A DNA stretch of 64,000 bases from Thermanaerovibrio velox DSM 12556. GTDB lineage: Bacteria; Synergistota; Synergistia; Synergistales; Synergistaceae. Shown here piece by piece: positions 8,790 to 16,082 of the stretch. The stretch lies in the NCBI RefSeq assembly GCF_000237825.1, contig NZ_CM001377.1, positions 930,001 to 994,000 on the forward strand, written 5' to 3'. Both the position numbers and the translations under genes were made by a program. Position 1 is the stretch's first letter. Each line of letters begins with the position of its first letter. Under the pieces are notes generated by a model. The model was given only the letters and a program-made list of their open reading frames with translations. It was not told the DNA's origin and did not search any database.

Positions 8790-8966
8790 GTGCATATCAT
8801 GTCATTACTTCGCAATCTAAAGATGTGCTCCACAACCTCTCAGGCACTCAATACGGAGGCTTTAGGTTATCGTTTTTCTTCCCACTCAGGTTCCCTCTCT
8901 TGGTCCTCTTCAAATTCTGGAGAGGATACGGTTGGATCATACATCGTACCTGGGCCCCCGATATAG
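8790..8966 (+). CDS. Serine-rich leader peptide (predicted attenuator)
   Basis: This 58-codon frame begins with GTG at 8790, five bases after an AGAGGTGA ribosome site, and ends with TAG at 8964-8966. Thirteen of 58 residues are serine, and nine of the 14 codons from 30 to 43 (8877-8918) are serine: SSHSGSLSWSSSNS. It has its own strong promoter upstream and a strong terminator 49 bases after its stop. Genes for the phosphorylated serine pathway follow. I recognise no protein family. The composition and placement match a leader peptide of ribosome-mediated attenuation, where uncharged tRNA-Ser would stall the ribosome in the serine cluster. A longer in-frame GTG at 8781 lacks a spaced ribosome site. 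The regulatory role is inference; the codon cluster and its flanking signals are directly visible. Confidence 0.8.
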   Translation: MHIMSLLRNLKMCSTTSQALNTEALGYRFSSHSGSLSWSSSNSGEDTVGSYIVPGPPI

Positions 8967-9015
8967 ATGAAATCCCGTGATAGAGCTAAATTTAGCAGAT
9001 TAGAGGGTTATCTTT

Positions 9016-9053
9016 AGCGGGGGAGGCTGCTACGAACCTCCCCCGCTCTTTTT
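9016..9053 (+). terminator. Attenuator terminator upstream of the serine genes
   Basis: A perfect 11-base-pair GC-rich stem (9016-9026 with 9037-9047) and a 10-base loop are followed by CTTTTT. It lies between the leader peptide stop and the aminotransferase gene. Its left arm (CGGGGG, 9018-9023) can instead pair with CCCCCG at 8955-8960, inside the last leader codons, with CTAAA (8986-8990) adding pairs to TTTAG (9013-9017). That gives a candidate antiterminator. Confidence 0.88.
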
Positions 9054-9075
9054 AAAGATTCGCTTCTTGATATCA

Positions 9076-9117
9076 AACCCCTCTGTAATGGAGCTTTTAT
9101 TTGGCTCTAGAGGGGTT
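9076..9117 (+). other. Hairpin just upstream of the aminotransferase ribosome site
   Basis: AACCCCTCT (9076-9084) pairs perfectly with AGAGGGGTT (9109-9117), with an inner GAGC/GCTC helix. There is no T-run after it, so it is not a terminator. The CCTCT part of the left arm could also pair with AGAGG at 9121-9125 in the ribosome site. A role in mRNA stability or translation control is possible. Confidence 0.6.
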
Positions 9118-9137
9118 AAAAGAGGAGGTAGATAAAA

Positions 9138-10274
9138 TTGAGAATGCTATTAACCCCAGGACCAGTTGAAGTCCCCTTTGACGTATCTATTCGCGGCAGC
9201 ATGCGGATGATATCCCACAGGGGGCCTGAGTTCTCCAGCCTCTATTCTGACCTGCTTCACCAATTATCCCGTCTCTTTGAGGTTGAAGAGCCTCCAATCC
9301 CGATACCTGGATCAGGTACGGGAGCGTTGGACGCTCTTTGCGGGAACTTGATATCCCCGGGTGATAGGGTCATATCAATATCTTGCGGATTCTTCGGCGA
9401 AAGATTCCGTGAGATAGCGTCAAGGTGCGGGGCTTCCCTGGAGATCATAGACGTACCCTGGGGGGAATCGTTGGAGGTCCACCACCTGTTAGAAGCGTTG
9501 GAACGTTTCCCAAACGCGAGGGCAATACTTCTGACCCACAATGAGACGTCCACTGGGGTGCTTAACCCGGTAGAAGATCTGGCGGGATCTGTTCCTAAGG
9601 ATGGGCCATTGATACTTTTGGATGCGGTAAGCTCCGCAGGGGCTATGCCTTGCCTTCCCGAAAGGTGGGGCATTGATGGTGTAGCCGCCTCTTCACAGAA
9701 GGGATTGATGGCCCCCCCGGGGGTCGGATTGGTATGGCTATCCAAGCGGGCTTGGAGTAGAGCCCAAGAGGTACGGTGCCCTTCCTACTCCATGGATTTG
9801 AAGTTATATAAGAAAAACTTAACCGATGCTCCGGAAACTCCATACACTCCCCCGGTATCCCTGTATGCCCAGCTACTAAAGGGGGTTGAGATCATCCTTA
9901 GTTCTGGCAAGGAAGAATGGTGGAAAAGTCGGGCCCGCATTTCTAGGGCCCTATGCGCTGCCGTGGAAGCAATGGGATTGGACCTCTTGGTTAAATCCCC
10001 AAACAGGAGATCCCCTGGCTTAACCGCTATAAAAATGCCCCCTAATCTAGCCAATGGAGTTCGCTCAAGTCTAAAGGGCATGGGGCTTCAAGTGGCGGGA
10101 GGGCAAGGGGGGCTTAAGGACAGCCTCATCAGAATTGCCCATTATACGGATATGGACTGGCCGGAGGTTTGCATGATCATAGGATCCCTATGGAGAGCCT
10201 TAAATGATCTTGGAGTAAGGGCCGATGTCGGCTGTGCCCTTGAAACGGCGAATAAGATTATGAGCGAGAGGTGA
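9138..10274 (+). CDS. Class V aminotransferase, likely phosphoserine/serine-type transaminase
   Basis: This 378-residue PLP enzyme belongs to the alanine-glyoxylate/serine-pyruvate aminotransferase group. It has the N-terminal LTPGPVEVP, the glycine-rich PGSGTGALDA, LLDAVSSAGAMP and the Schiff-base lysine K188 in SSQKG. The start is TTG at 9138, eight bases after AGGAGGT; an ATG two codons later has poorer spacing. It is not the classical SerC subtype. Being first in an operon with serA and a phosphatase, it most likely transaminates 3-phosphohydroxypyruvate in serine synthesis, as related class V enzymes are thought to do where serC is absent. Glycine/serine-pyruvate transamination is the alternative. 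Confidence 0.88.
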   Translation: MRMLLTPGPVEVPFDVSIRGSMRMISHRGPEFSSLYSDLLHQLSRLFEVEEPPIPIPGSGTGALDALCGNLISPGDRVISISCGFFGERFREIASRCGASLEIIDVPWGESLEVHHLLEALERFPNARAILLTHNETSTGVLNPVEDLAGSVPKDGPLILLDAVSSAGAMPCLPERWGIDGVAASSQKGLMAPPGVGLVWLSKRAWSRAQEVRCPSYSMDLKLYKKNLTDAPETPYTPPVSLYAQLLKGVEIILSSGKEEWWKSRARISRALCAAVEAMGLDLLVKSPNRRSPGLTAIKMPPNLANGVRSSLKGMGLQVAGGQGGLKDSLIRIAHYTDMDWPEVCMIIGSLWRALNDLGVRADVGCALETANKIMSER

Positions 10275-10280
10275 GTTGCC

Positions 10281-11930
10281 GTGTGGAAGGTCTTGGTTAC
10301 CGAATCGATCCATGAGGAAGGCCTTAAAATCCTGCGAGACGCCGCAGATGTGACCCTGGTTGAAAGGGTTGGTATATCCAAGGAGGAGTTTTTGGCAGAA
10401 CTTGCAGACGCGGATGCCTTGCTAACTAGGAGCGGCACCGCCATAGATGTCCACGTGCTTGAATCGGCGCCCAAGCTTAAGGTGGTAGCAAGAGCAGGGG
10501 TTGGGGTGGATAACGTAGACCTTATGGAGGCAAGCAAGAGGGGTATTGTAGTGATAAACGCCCCTACGGGTAACACCCTGTCTGCAGCGGATCACACTAT
10601 GGCCCTCATGTTAAGCCTCGTACGAAGGGTGCCACAGGCTCATGCCTCCATCTTGGCGGGCAAATGGGATAGAAAGAGCTTCATGGGGCACCAGCTTCAT
10701 GCTAAAAAGCTCTTCATCATAGGTTTGGGGAAGATCGGTAGCCAAGTGGCTATCAGGGGAAGGGCTTTTGGCATGGAGGTTTACGCATATGATCCCTACG
10801 TGCCGGAGGTTAAGATGGATAACCTTGGGGTAGCACGGGTTGATAGCCTTGAAGATGGGCTTGCTATCGCAGATGTGGTGACAATTCATGTCCCTCTAAC
10901 TGATGAGACCAGGGGAATGTTGGACGAAAATCGCATAAGAACCGTTAAGCGAGGGGCTTACCTGATAAACTGCGCAAGAGGCGGCTTGATGGATGAGGTC
11001 GCTTGCTACAACGCGCTAAAAGATGGAAGGTTATCAGGGGTGGCCATAGATGTATATGGGCATGAGCCGGTTAGCAGTGACCATCCTATTTTAAGCGAGG
11101 ACGTTAGAGACAGGGTGGTATTGACCCCGCATATAGGGGCCAATACTTTCGAGGCCCAATCGGCAGTCGCCAGGATAGCTGCACAAAATCTGCTGGCGGC
11201 GTTAAGAGGTGAACCGTATGAGCATGCGGTCAACCTGCCATTTATGAAGCATCGGCTATCAGACTTGAAAAAAAAGTTCCTGGCCTTATCTAGAAACCTC
11301 GGCATACTGGGCACCCATATGGCGGATCTAACAAAAGGGGCCGTGAAATCCTGCAGCTTGGTGCTCAGAGGGCCTGTATTTCAAGAGGAAGATGAGCCGA
11401 TAAAGTTCGATGCACCATTTAGATTGAAACCCTACACCGTGGCTTTCCTTAAGGGGCTTCTGGAGGTACGGCATGGAGCTGAGGTTAACTATATGATAGC
11501 CCCGCTTATTGCCCGGGATAAGGGCATAGATATCGAGGAGGGCACGGGAGAATCCAACACCTATAGGAACGTCATAGAAGTGGTCATAACCACAGAGAAG
11601 GGTTCCGTCCGGCTTATGGGAACAGTTACAGAGGAAGGCAGACAAAGGGTGGTTAGAATAAACGATTACTGGCTCGATCTGATACCTTCGGGCAAGATTT
11701 TGCTATTCCAGAACCACGATAGGCCTGGTGTAATAGGCAAGGTGGGGACTTTGCTTGGCAGGGCCAACGTCAACATAGCGAACTTCGCTTTAGGTAGAAA
11801 GAATGAGAGCGGCCTTGCCCTAGCAGCGATGCAGATAGATCAAGACCTTAGCGAAGACCTGCTCAAAACCCTCAGAGAGGATGTGGACCTCATCTGGGCC
11901 ACCACGGTCTCGTTGAAGGAGGATCTGTGA
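10281..11930 (+). CDS. serA: D-3-phosphoglycerate dehydrogenase
   Basis: This 549-residue enzyme oxidises 3-phosphoglycerate to 3-phosphohydroxypyruvate, committing carbon to serine. The NAD-binding GLGKIG is at residues 148-153. The catalytic Arg/Glu/His region is visible as NCARGG and LTPHIGANT. An intervening ASB domain and a C-terminal ACT domain follow (about 475-549, NHDRPGVIGKVGTLLGRANVNI), matching the long type common in Gram-positive and deep-branching bacteria. ACT domains usually bind serine for feedback control. The start is GTG at 10281, following GAGAGGTGA and six bases after the aminotransferase stop. Confidence 0.96.
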   Translation: MWKVLVTESIHEEGLKILRDAADVTLVERVGISKEEFLAELADADALLTRSGTAIDVHVLESAPKLKVVARAGVGVDNVDLMEASKRGIVVINAPTGNTLSAADHTMALMLSLVRRVPQAHASILAGKWDRKSFMGHQLHAKKLFIIGLGKIGSQVAIRGRAFGMEVYAYDPYVPEVKMDNLGVARVDSLEDGLAIADVVTIHVPLTDETRGMLDENRIRTVKRGAYLINCARGGLMDEVACYNALKDGRLSGVAIDVYGHEPVSSDHPILSEDVRDRVVLTPHIGANTFEAQSAVARIAAQNLLAALRGEPYEHAVNLPFMKHRLSDLKKKFLALSRNLGILGTHMADLTKGAVKSCSLVLRGPVFQEEDEPIKFDAPFRLKPYTVAFLKGLLEVRHGAEVNYMIAPLIARDKGIDIEEGTGESNTYRNVIEVVITTEKGSVRLMGTVTEEGRQRVVRINDYWLDLIPSGKILLFQNHDRPGVIGKVGTLLGRANVNIANFALGRKNESGLALAAMQIDQDLSEDLLKTLREDVDLIWATTVSLKEDL

Positions 11931-12577
11931 TGAATCTAGTCTTGATTAGGCATGGTCAGACCGATTGGAACAGAGAGGGTCGATTTCAAGGGAGGATTGA
12001 CGTACCCCTTAACGAAGTTGGTTCTCAAGAGGCATTGGCTTTAGCATCTAGGTTGAGAGATGTCAATGTAGATCTGATAGTCTCAAGCCCCTTAAGCAGG
12101 GCATTGAAAACCGCTGAGGCCTTAGCCCAGTTGAATATGGGCATGCCGGATTTGGAGATTTGGGAGGACCTTGCAGAAATAAACCACGGCGATTGGGAGG
12201 GGTTGCTTTTCGAAGAAGTCCTCGCGAAGTGGCCCGACCTCCTGCGCCTTTGGAGGATTCGTCCGTCAGAGGTCACCATGCCAAACGGGGAGAACCTTGA
12301 TCAAGTTGCCCAAAGGGCAAATAGGGCTATCGGGGTTACTAAAGACAGATTATCTACTAAGGATGGAACCGTGTGTCTAGTAACCCATGACGCGGTTATA
12401 AAGGTCATCCTTTGCAACGTCTTACAGGCCCCCTTGGACTCGTTTTGGCGGTTTATAATACCCAACGCAAGCCTTACGGTGATAAGGTTTATCGAAGGTA
12501 TCCCCAAGCTGGCCCTCTTGGGAGATTCAAATCACCTTAACAGGGGATTTGTCTTTTCAGAGCAGAGGGGGTTGTGA
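11930..12577 (+). CDS. Histidine-family phosphatase, likely phosphoserine phosphatase
   Basis: This 215-residue protein of the phosphoglycerate-mutase-like superfamily has the catalytic RHG triad (phospho-histidine H8) in LIRHGQTDWNREGRFQGR, plus SSPLSRALKTAEAL and the second histidine in VTHDAVIK. Superfamily members include cofactor-dependent mutases, CobC and metal-independent phosphoserine phosphatases such as those described from Hydrogenobacter thermophilus. Lying directly behind serA, with its ATG overlapping the serA stop, it is the natural candidate for the last step, phosphoserine to serine. A GTG one codon earlier is possible, but the ATG is better placed behind AAGGAGG. Substrate is inferred from context. 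Confidence 0.85.
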   Translation: MNLVLIRHGQTDWNREGRFQGRIDVPLNEVGSQEALALASRLRDVNVDLIVSSPLSRALKTAEALAQLNMGMPDLEIWEDLAEINHGDWEGLLFEEVLAKWPDLLRLWRIRPSEVTMPNGENLDQVAQRANRAIGVTKDRLSTKDGTVCLVTHDAVIKVILCNVLQAPLDSFWRFIIPNASLTVIRFIEGIPKLALLGDSNHLNRGFVFSEQRGL

Positions 12578-12603
12578 TCCTGCTCTCGGGCTGAGATTTT
12601 TTT
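12557..12603 (+). terminator. Possible terminator of the serine operon
   Basis: AGAGCAG (12559-12565) pairs with CTGCTCT (12580-12586), and TCAG/CTGA can extend the helix with a bulge, followed by a run of seven T ending at 12603. The bulge makes it a weaker terminator than the others here. It lies in the short gap before the convergent NUDIX gene. Confidence 0.4.
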
Positions 12604-12614
12604 AACTCCAAGTA

Positions 12615-13091
12615 TCAAAGCCATCTTCGGACAGGCAGCTTAACGTAGGGGATCTCAAGATCGCTTAGTGGTTTAGGTGTATCAGTAGTGCCGCTAAACC
12701 TAAGCGATGTCTTGATGATCCCCTTAACGTCTGGATATAGGACTAGGCCATCAAGTTCATCTAGGGGTATCCAACATACCTCGTTTGCAGAAGTCTCTTC
12801 AGGATTAAGATGTGGGATCCCGCCTGTTATGGTACAGGAGAAGAGCACGTGGAGGGTAGGCACTTTGTTACCCATGGGTCCTCCCTGGGCCAGCGCTAAA
12901 ATGGGGCCAACGGATACGGAGATGTCCAGTTCCTCTAGTAACTCTCTAATGAGTGCACAGTCCAGCCACTCGCCATCATCTACTCCGCCGCCGGGGATGC
13001 AATAGACATCACCTCCCCCGTGACGATAGCGCATTAACAGCAGCCCCTCGGGGCCTGTTATTATTCCTCCGACCCTTATCTTCAAGTGCAT
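12615..13091 (-). CDS. NUDIX hydrolase
   Basis: The product is a small NUDIX hydrolase of about 158 residues that cleaves a nucleoside diphosphate linked to another group. The NUDIX box is complete: GGGVDDGEWLDCALIRELLEEL, given here only as the family pattern Gx5Ex7REUxEE. The first strand reads RVGGIITGPEGLLLMRYR. The exact substrate is not predictable. Start choice is uncertain: TTG 13118 would begin inside a hairpin, ATG 13100 has no ribosome site, and ATG 13091 sits just after GGGGGTG and matches the usual N-terminus. It is unrelated in function to the hut genes behind which it lies. Confidence 0.85.
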   Translation of the reverse strand: MHLKIRVGGIITGPEGLLLMRYRHGGGDVYCIPGGGVDDGEWLDCALIRELLEELDISVSVGPILALAQGGPMGNKVPTLHVLFSCTITGGIPHLNPEETSANEVCWIPLDELDGLVLYPDVKGIIKTSLRFSGTTDTPKPLSDLEIPYVKLPVRRWL

Positions 13092-13104
13092 CACCCCCAT
13101 AAGG

Positions 13105-13151
13105 AAACTACGACGCAAACCCTATTAACCATCCCGGTTGCGTCGTAGTTT
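13105..13151. repeat. 14-bp perfect inverted repeat between fchA and the NUDIX gene
   Basis: AAACTACGACGCAA (13105-13118) and its exact complement (13138-13151) flank a 19-base spacer. On the minus strand it follows fchA by 39 bases and could end the hut transcript, although only TTT-CCTT follows the stem. An operator for the NUDIX gene is the alternative. Confidence 0.75.
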
Positions 13152-13189
13152 AGCATTACTTTCATAGATGTTTATATAGGGGTTATGCC

Positions 13190-13822
13190 TTATATGCCCA
13201 GCTTTTGGGCTAAGAGCTCCTCCACTTCCGCCCCAATCTTGGCTACCTTATCAAGGCATGTCCTTACGCTATCCTCACAGGTCCTTACGAAGTCCTGGTC
13301 GTCTATGCCTGGCAGGTTGATGAAAACGTTGTAAGCCGCCGCCTTAGCCGCTGCCCGTGCCAAAAGGGCGGCGGTGCCAGCGTCGGTTACCGCGTTGGGA
13401 TTCCCACTCCTCGCAGCTTCGAGGGCTATCTCTGCCAGCGCTTCACAGCTCCTCAGGGTTGCCAGAGGAACCATAGCGGTTCTCTTAGAGGCCTCTGCGA
13501 TCGCCTGTGCCCTTGCGGCCTTTTCTTGATCCGTATCCTTAGGCATTTTCCTAGCCGCCATAAACTGATTGAAGGATTCCGTGTCCTCTTCCATTAGCTC
13601 CAAGAACTTCTTGTTAAGAGCCAACCCGTCGGAAATCACCTTCTCCATCACATCCCAGGACTCTTTGTACTTTTCCTTGCCAACGGTAAGCCGTGCCACC
13701 ATCGTTGCCAACGCTCCACCGAGGGCTCCGCAGAGGGCCGCAACGCTACCTCCGCCAGGGGCAGGGGAATCGGACGCTAATTCTTCAACAAACGATTTAA
13801 CCGTCATATCTTGAAGACTCAT
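13190..13822 (-). CDS. fchA: Formimidoyltetrahydrofolate cyclodeaminase
   Basis: This 210-residue helical protein converts 5-formimino-THF to 5,10-methenyl-THF with release of ammonia. Characteristic segments are the N-terminal SFVEELASDSPAPGGGSVAALCGALGGAL region (not quoted fully here as one motif), MVARLTVGKEKY and the C-terminal NVFINLPGIDD. It is the stand-alone bacterial form of the domain that in animals is fused to glutamate formiminotransferase. Here it closes the hutH-ftcD-hutI-fchA set, so the one-carbon unit from histidine would enter the folate pool for energy or anabolic use. Confidence 0.94.
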   Translation of the reverse strand: MSLQDMTVKSFVEELASDSPAPGGGSVAALCGALGGALATMVARLTVGKEKYKESWDVMEKVISDGLALNKKFLELMEEDTESFNQFMAARKMPKDTDQEKAARAQAIAEASKRTAMVPLATLRSCEALAEIALEAARSGNPNAVTDAGTAALLARAAAKAAAYNVFINLPGIDDQDFVRTCEDSVRTCLDKVAKIGAEVEELLAQKLGI

Positions 13823-13873
13823 TATGGCTAATCCTCCCAGAAGATTTTTTAGTGCTGTAACCCTAATTGGGGG

Positions 13874-15118
13874 CTATACCACTTTCTCTCCCCGCTTGTA
13901 AACTTCAAGCACCGAGTTAGCCCCAACATGGTAGGCCATGGTAGCCGGGGTCTTCCCATCCAACACCACGAAATCCGCCAGTTTCCCCTCCTCTAGGGAT
14001 CCTACCAGGTGTCCCATGCCTATCGCATGAGCAGCGTTTAACGTACAGCCAACCAATGCCTCCTCCACTGACATGCCCATATTCATCACCGCAAGGCCAA
14101 AGACAAACTGCATGGACTCGCAGAAGCATGACCCAGGGTTACAATCGGTGGCTAGAGCCACTGGCACCCCAAGCTCGATCATCCTGCGGGCCCTTGCATA
14201 TGGTTTTTTGAGGCTGTAAGCGGTCGCAGGAAGGAGTACAGCTATGACTCCTGCTTCTGCCATGGCATTCAAACCCTCATCGGAAGCGGCCAAGAGATGC
14301 TCTGCGGATAAAGTACGGAGTTCTGCTGCAAGAGAAGCTCCGCCTAAATCATGCACCTCATCGGCATGGATCTTAAGTTCGAACCCGTTGCTCCTCGCAC
14401 ATGACAATATCCTGCGGGACTGATCAACCGAGAACACACCATCCTCACAGAACACGTCGCAGAAGCGAGCTATGCCCTGCTCTGCAGCGGCGGGTATCAC
14501 CTCGCCGCATAACAGGTCCACGAACTTATCCGGGTTGTTCCTAAAGTCCTCGGGCACCGCATGAGCCCCCATAAAAGTTGCAACCACGTCTAAATGGGTT
14601 TCTTTCCCAACCCGGTTTATGACGCTGAGCATCCTAAGCTCCGATTCAGTATCCAATCCATAGCCGCTTTTTATCTCCACAGTGGTGGTTCCGTGTTTAA
14701 GGGCATTGATGGCGTTCGTCTTGGTTACCTCGTATAGATCTTGATCGCTCGAGGTTCTAACTGCCCTCACGGACGATAATATCCCTCCGCCGGACCTCAA
14801 TATCTCAAGATATGGGACCCCATGCAACCTCTTGGAAAACTCTTCTTCCCTCCTCGAGGCGAAACACATGTGAGTGTGGGGATCGACTAAACCTGGTATC
14901 ACACATTTGCCATGGAGGTTTATCTCTTGATTGACCTCAAGGGAGGAAGCATAGGCAAGCACTTCCTCCTCCGGTCCCACCATTTCAATTATCCCATCTC
15001 TACAGAGGATAGCCCCCAGTTCTATCTCCCGAATCCTTCCCTGTTCCACCCCCCGCAGGGGAGCAGTTCCAGCTTGGGGAGTGTATATCCTAGCGTTACG
15101 AAAGAGCTTTACGGTCAT
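13874..15118 (-). CDS. hutI: Imidazolonepropionase
   Basis: This 414-residue amidohydrolase opens the ring of 4-imidazolone-5-propionate to give N-formimino-L-glutamate. Metal-binding and substrate motifs are visible: DPHTHMCFASRREEEF, the HGTTTVEIKSGYGLD stretch, KIHADEVHD and the late ATDCNPGSCFCESM. Its ATG overlaps the ftcD stop (ATGA). The length is normal. It is the third step of histidine degradation and feeds the FtcD enzyme encoded immediately upstream. Confidence 0.95.
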   Translation of the reverse strand: MTVKLFRNARIYTPQAGTAPLRGVEQGRIREIELGAILCRDGIIEMVGPEEEVLAYASSLEVNQEINLHGKCVIPGLVDPHTHMCFASRREEEFSKRLHGVPYLEILRSGGGILSSVRAVRTSSDQDLYEVTKTNAINALKHGTTTVEIKSGYGLDTESELRMLSVINRVGKETHLDVVATFMGAHAVPEDFRNNPDKFVDLLCGEVIPAAAEQGIARFCDVFCEDGVFSVDQSRRILSCARSNGFELKIHADEVHDLGGASLAAELRTLSAEHLLAASDEGLNAMAEAGVIAVLLPATAYSLKKPYARARRMIELGVPVALATDCNPGSCFCESMQFVFGLAVMNMGMSVEEALVGCTLNAAHAIGMGHLVGSLEEGKLADFVVLDGKTPATMAYHVGANSVLEVYKRGEKVV

Positions 15119-16038
15119 TTCAAACCCTCTCCCATCAGCTTGAGCAACCTAAGCTCTATAACCTGCTGGGGATCAAAATCGGCCACTTGCATATAATAGG
15201 CTGCGCTATCCAAGATGGCTCCAGCGGGTATCATGCCGTATATCTCAGTCTCCACAACTGGCACGCCGTAGCGCTTGGCCTCCATCCTTATGGTCTCAAG
15301 CACCCGGTAAAGGGAGTTCTTCTCGTAATCCACCAGGTTCATGCTAACCTGTACCATGCCCTTATCCTCCAAGGCCACTCCTATGCCCTTCACGTGACAG
15401 AACCCTCCGCTGGATGCCCTCACGTAGGATGCTATCTTCTTGGCCACATCCAAGTTGGTGGTCCCCAAGTTTACATTAAAAGCAACCAAGAACTTCCTAG
15501 CCCCTATGACGGTGGCCCCAGCGGTGGGGTGAAGTGCCGGTCCCCCTACATCAGGTTGCCTCTCGGGATTACTGACTGCCTCGTCCTTTAACGCTTCATA
15601 TTGTCCCTTCCTTATGACCTCCAGTTTCTTGCGATCCGGTTTCAATGCGGCATCCTCGTAATAGTAGACGGGGATACCGGTAGCCTCATGGTATCGTCTG
15701 CCAAACCCCCTGGCCAACTCCACACATTCCTCCATGGTTATGCCTGAGATCGGGGTAAACGGGATAACATCCACCGCACCAATCCTCGGATGTGCCCCTT
15801 TATGGTTGTTCATATCTATGTGAGATTGAGCGATCTTAGCGGACTCTATGATGGCTTCCTGAAGAGAATCGGGATCCCCTACCAGGCTGACGACTAAGCG
15901 GTTATGGTCCTCATCAGCTCTATAATCGAAGAGATAAACCCCTTGCCTGTTCTTGAAAGGCTCCACTATGGCCTCTATAACTTCTTTCCTGCGACCTTCG
16001 CTGTAGTTGGGTACACATTCCACAAAGGCTTTTTCCAA
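15115..16038 (-). CDS. ftcD: Glutamate formimidoyltransferase
   Basis: This 307-residue protein transfers the formimino group of N-formiminoglutamate to tetrahydrofolate, leaving glutamate. Diagnostic stretches are VECVPNYSEGRRKEVIEAI, DADHNR-like DEDHNRLVVSLVGDP, and MNNHKGAHPRIGAVDVIPFTP. It corresponds to the N-terminal transferase half of animal FTCD, with the cyclodeaminase supplied separately by fchA. The start is TTG at 16038 with GGGAGGT upstream. It lies 44 bases after hutH and overlaps hutI, consistent with one operon. Confidence 0.95.
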   Translation of the reverse strand: MEKAFVECVPNYSEGRRKEVIEAIVEPFKNRQGVYLFDYRADEDHNRLVVSLVGDPDSLQEAIIESAKIAQSHIDMNNHKGAHPRIGAVDVIPFTPISGITMEECVELARGFGRRYHEATGIPVYYYEDAALKPDRKKLEVIRKGQYEALKDEAVSNPERQPDVGGPALHPTAGATVIGARKFLVAFNVNLGTTNLDVAKKIASYVRASSGGFCHVKGIGVALEDKGMVQVSMNLVDYEKNSLYRVLETIRMEAKRYGVPVVETEIYGMIPAGAILDSAAYYMQVADFDPQQVIELRLLKLMGEGLK

Positions 16039-16082
16039 CTTTGATACCTCCCAACGATTTGGTTTCTTCAGTGCCTAATGCA

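Noticed and set aside
8729-8980. An 83-codon frame overlapping the serine leader in another reading frame.
   Set aside because: It would start at the -35 element of the leader promoter, upstream of the predicted transcription start, and has no ribosome site.
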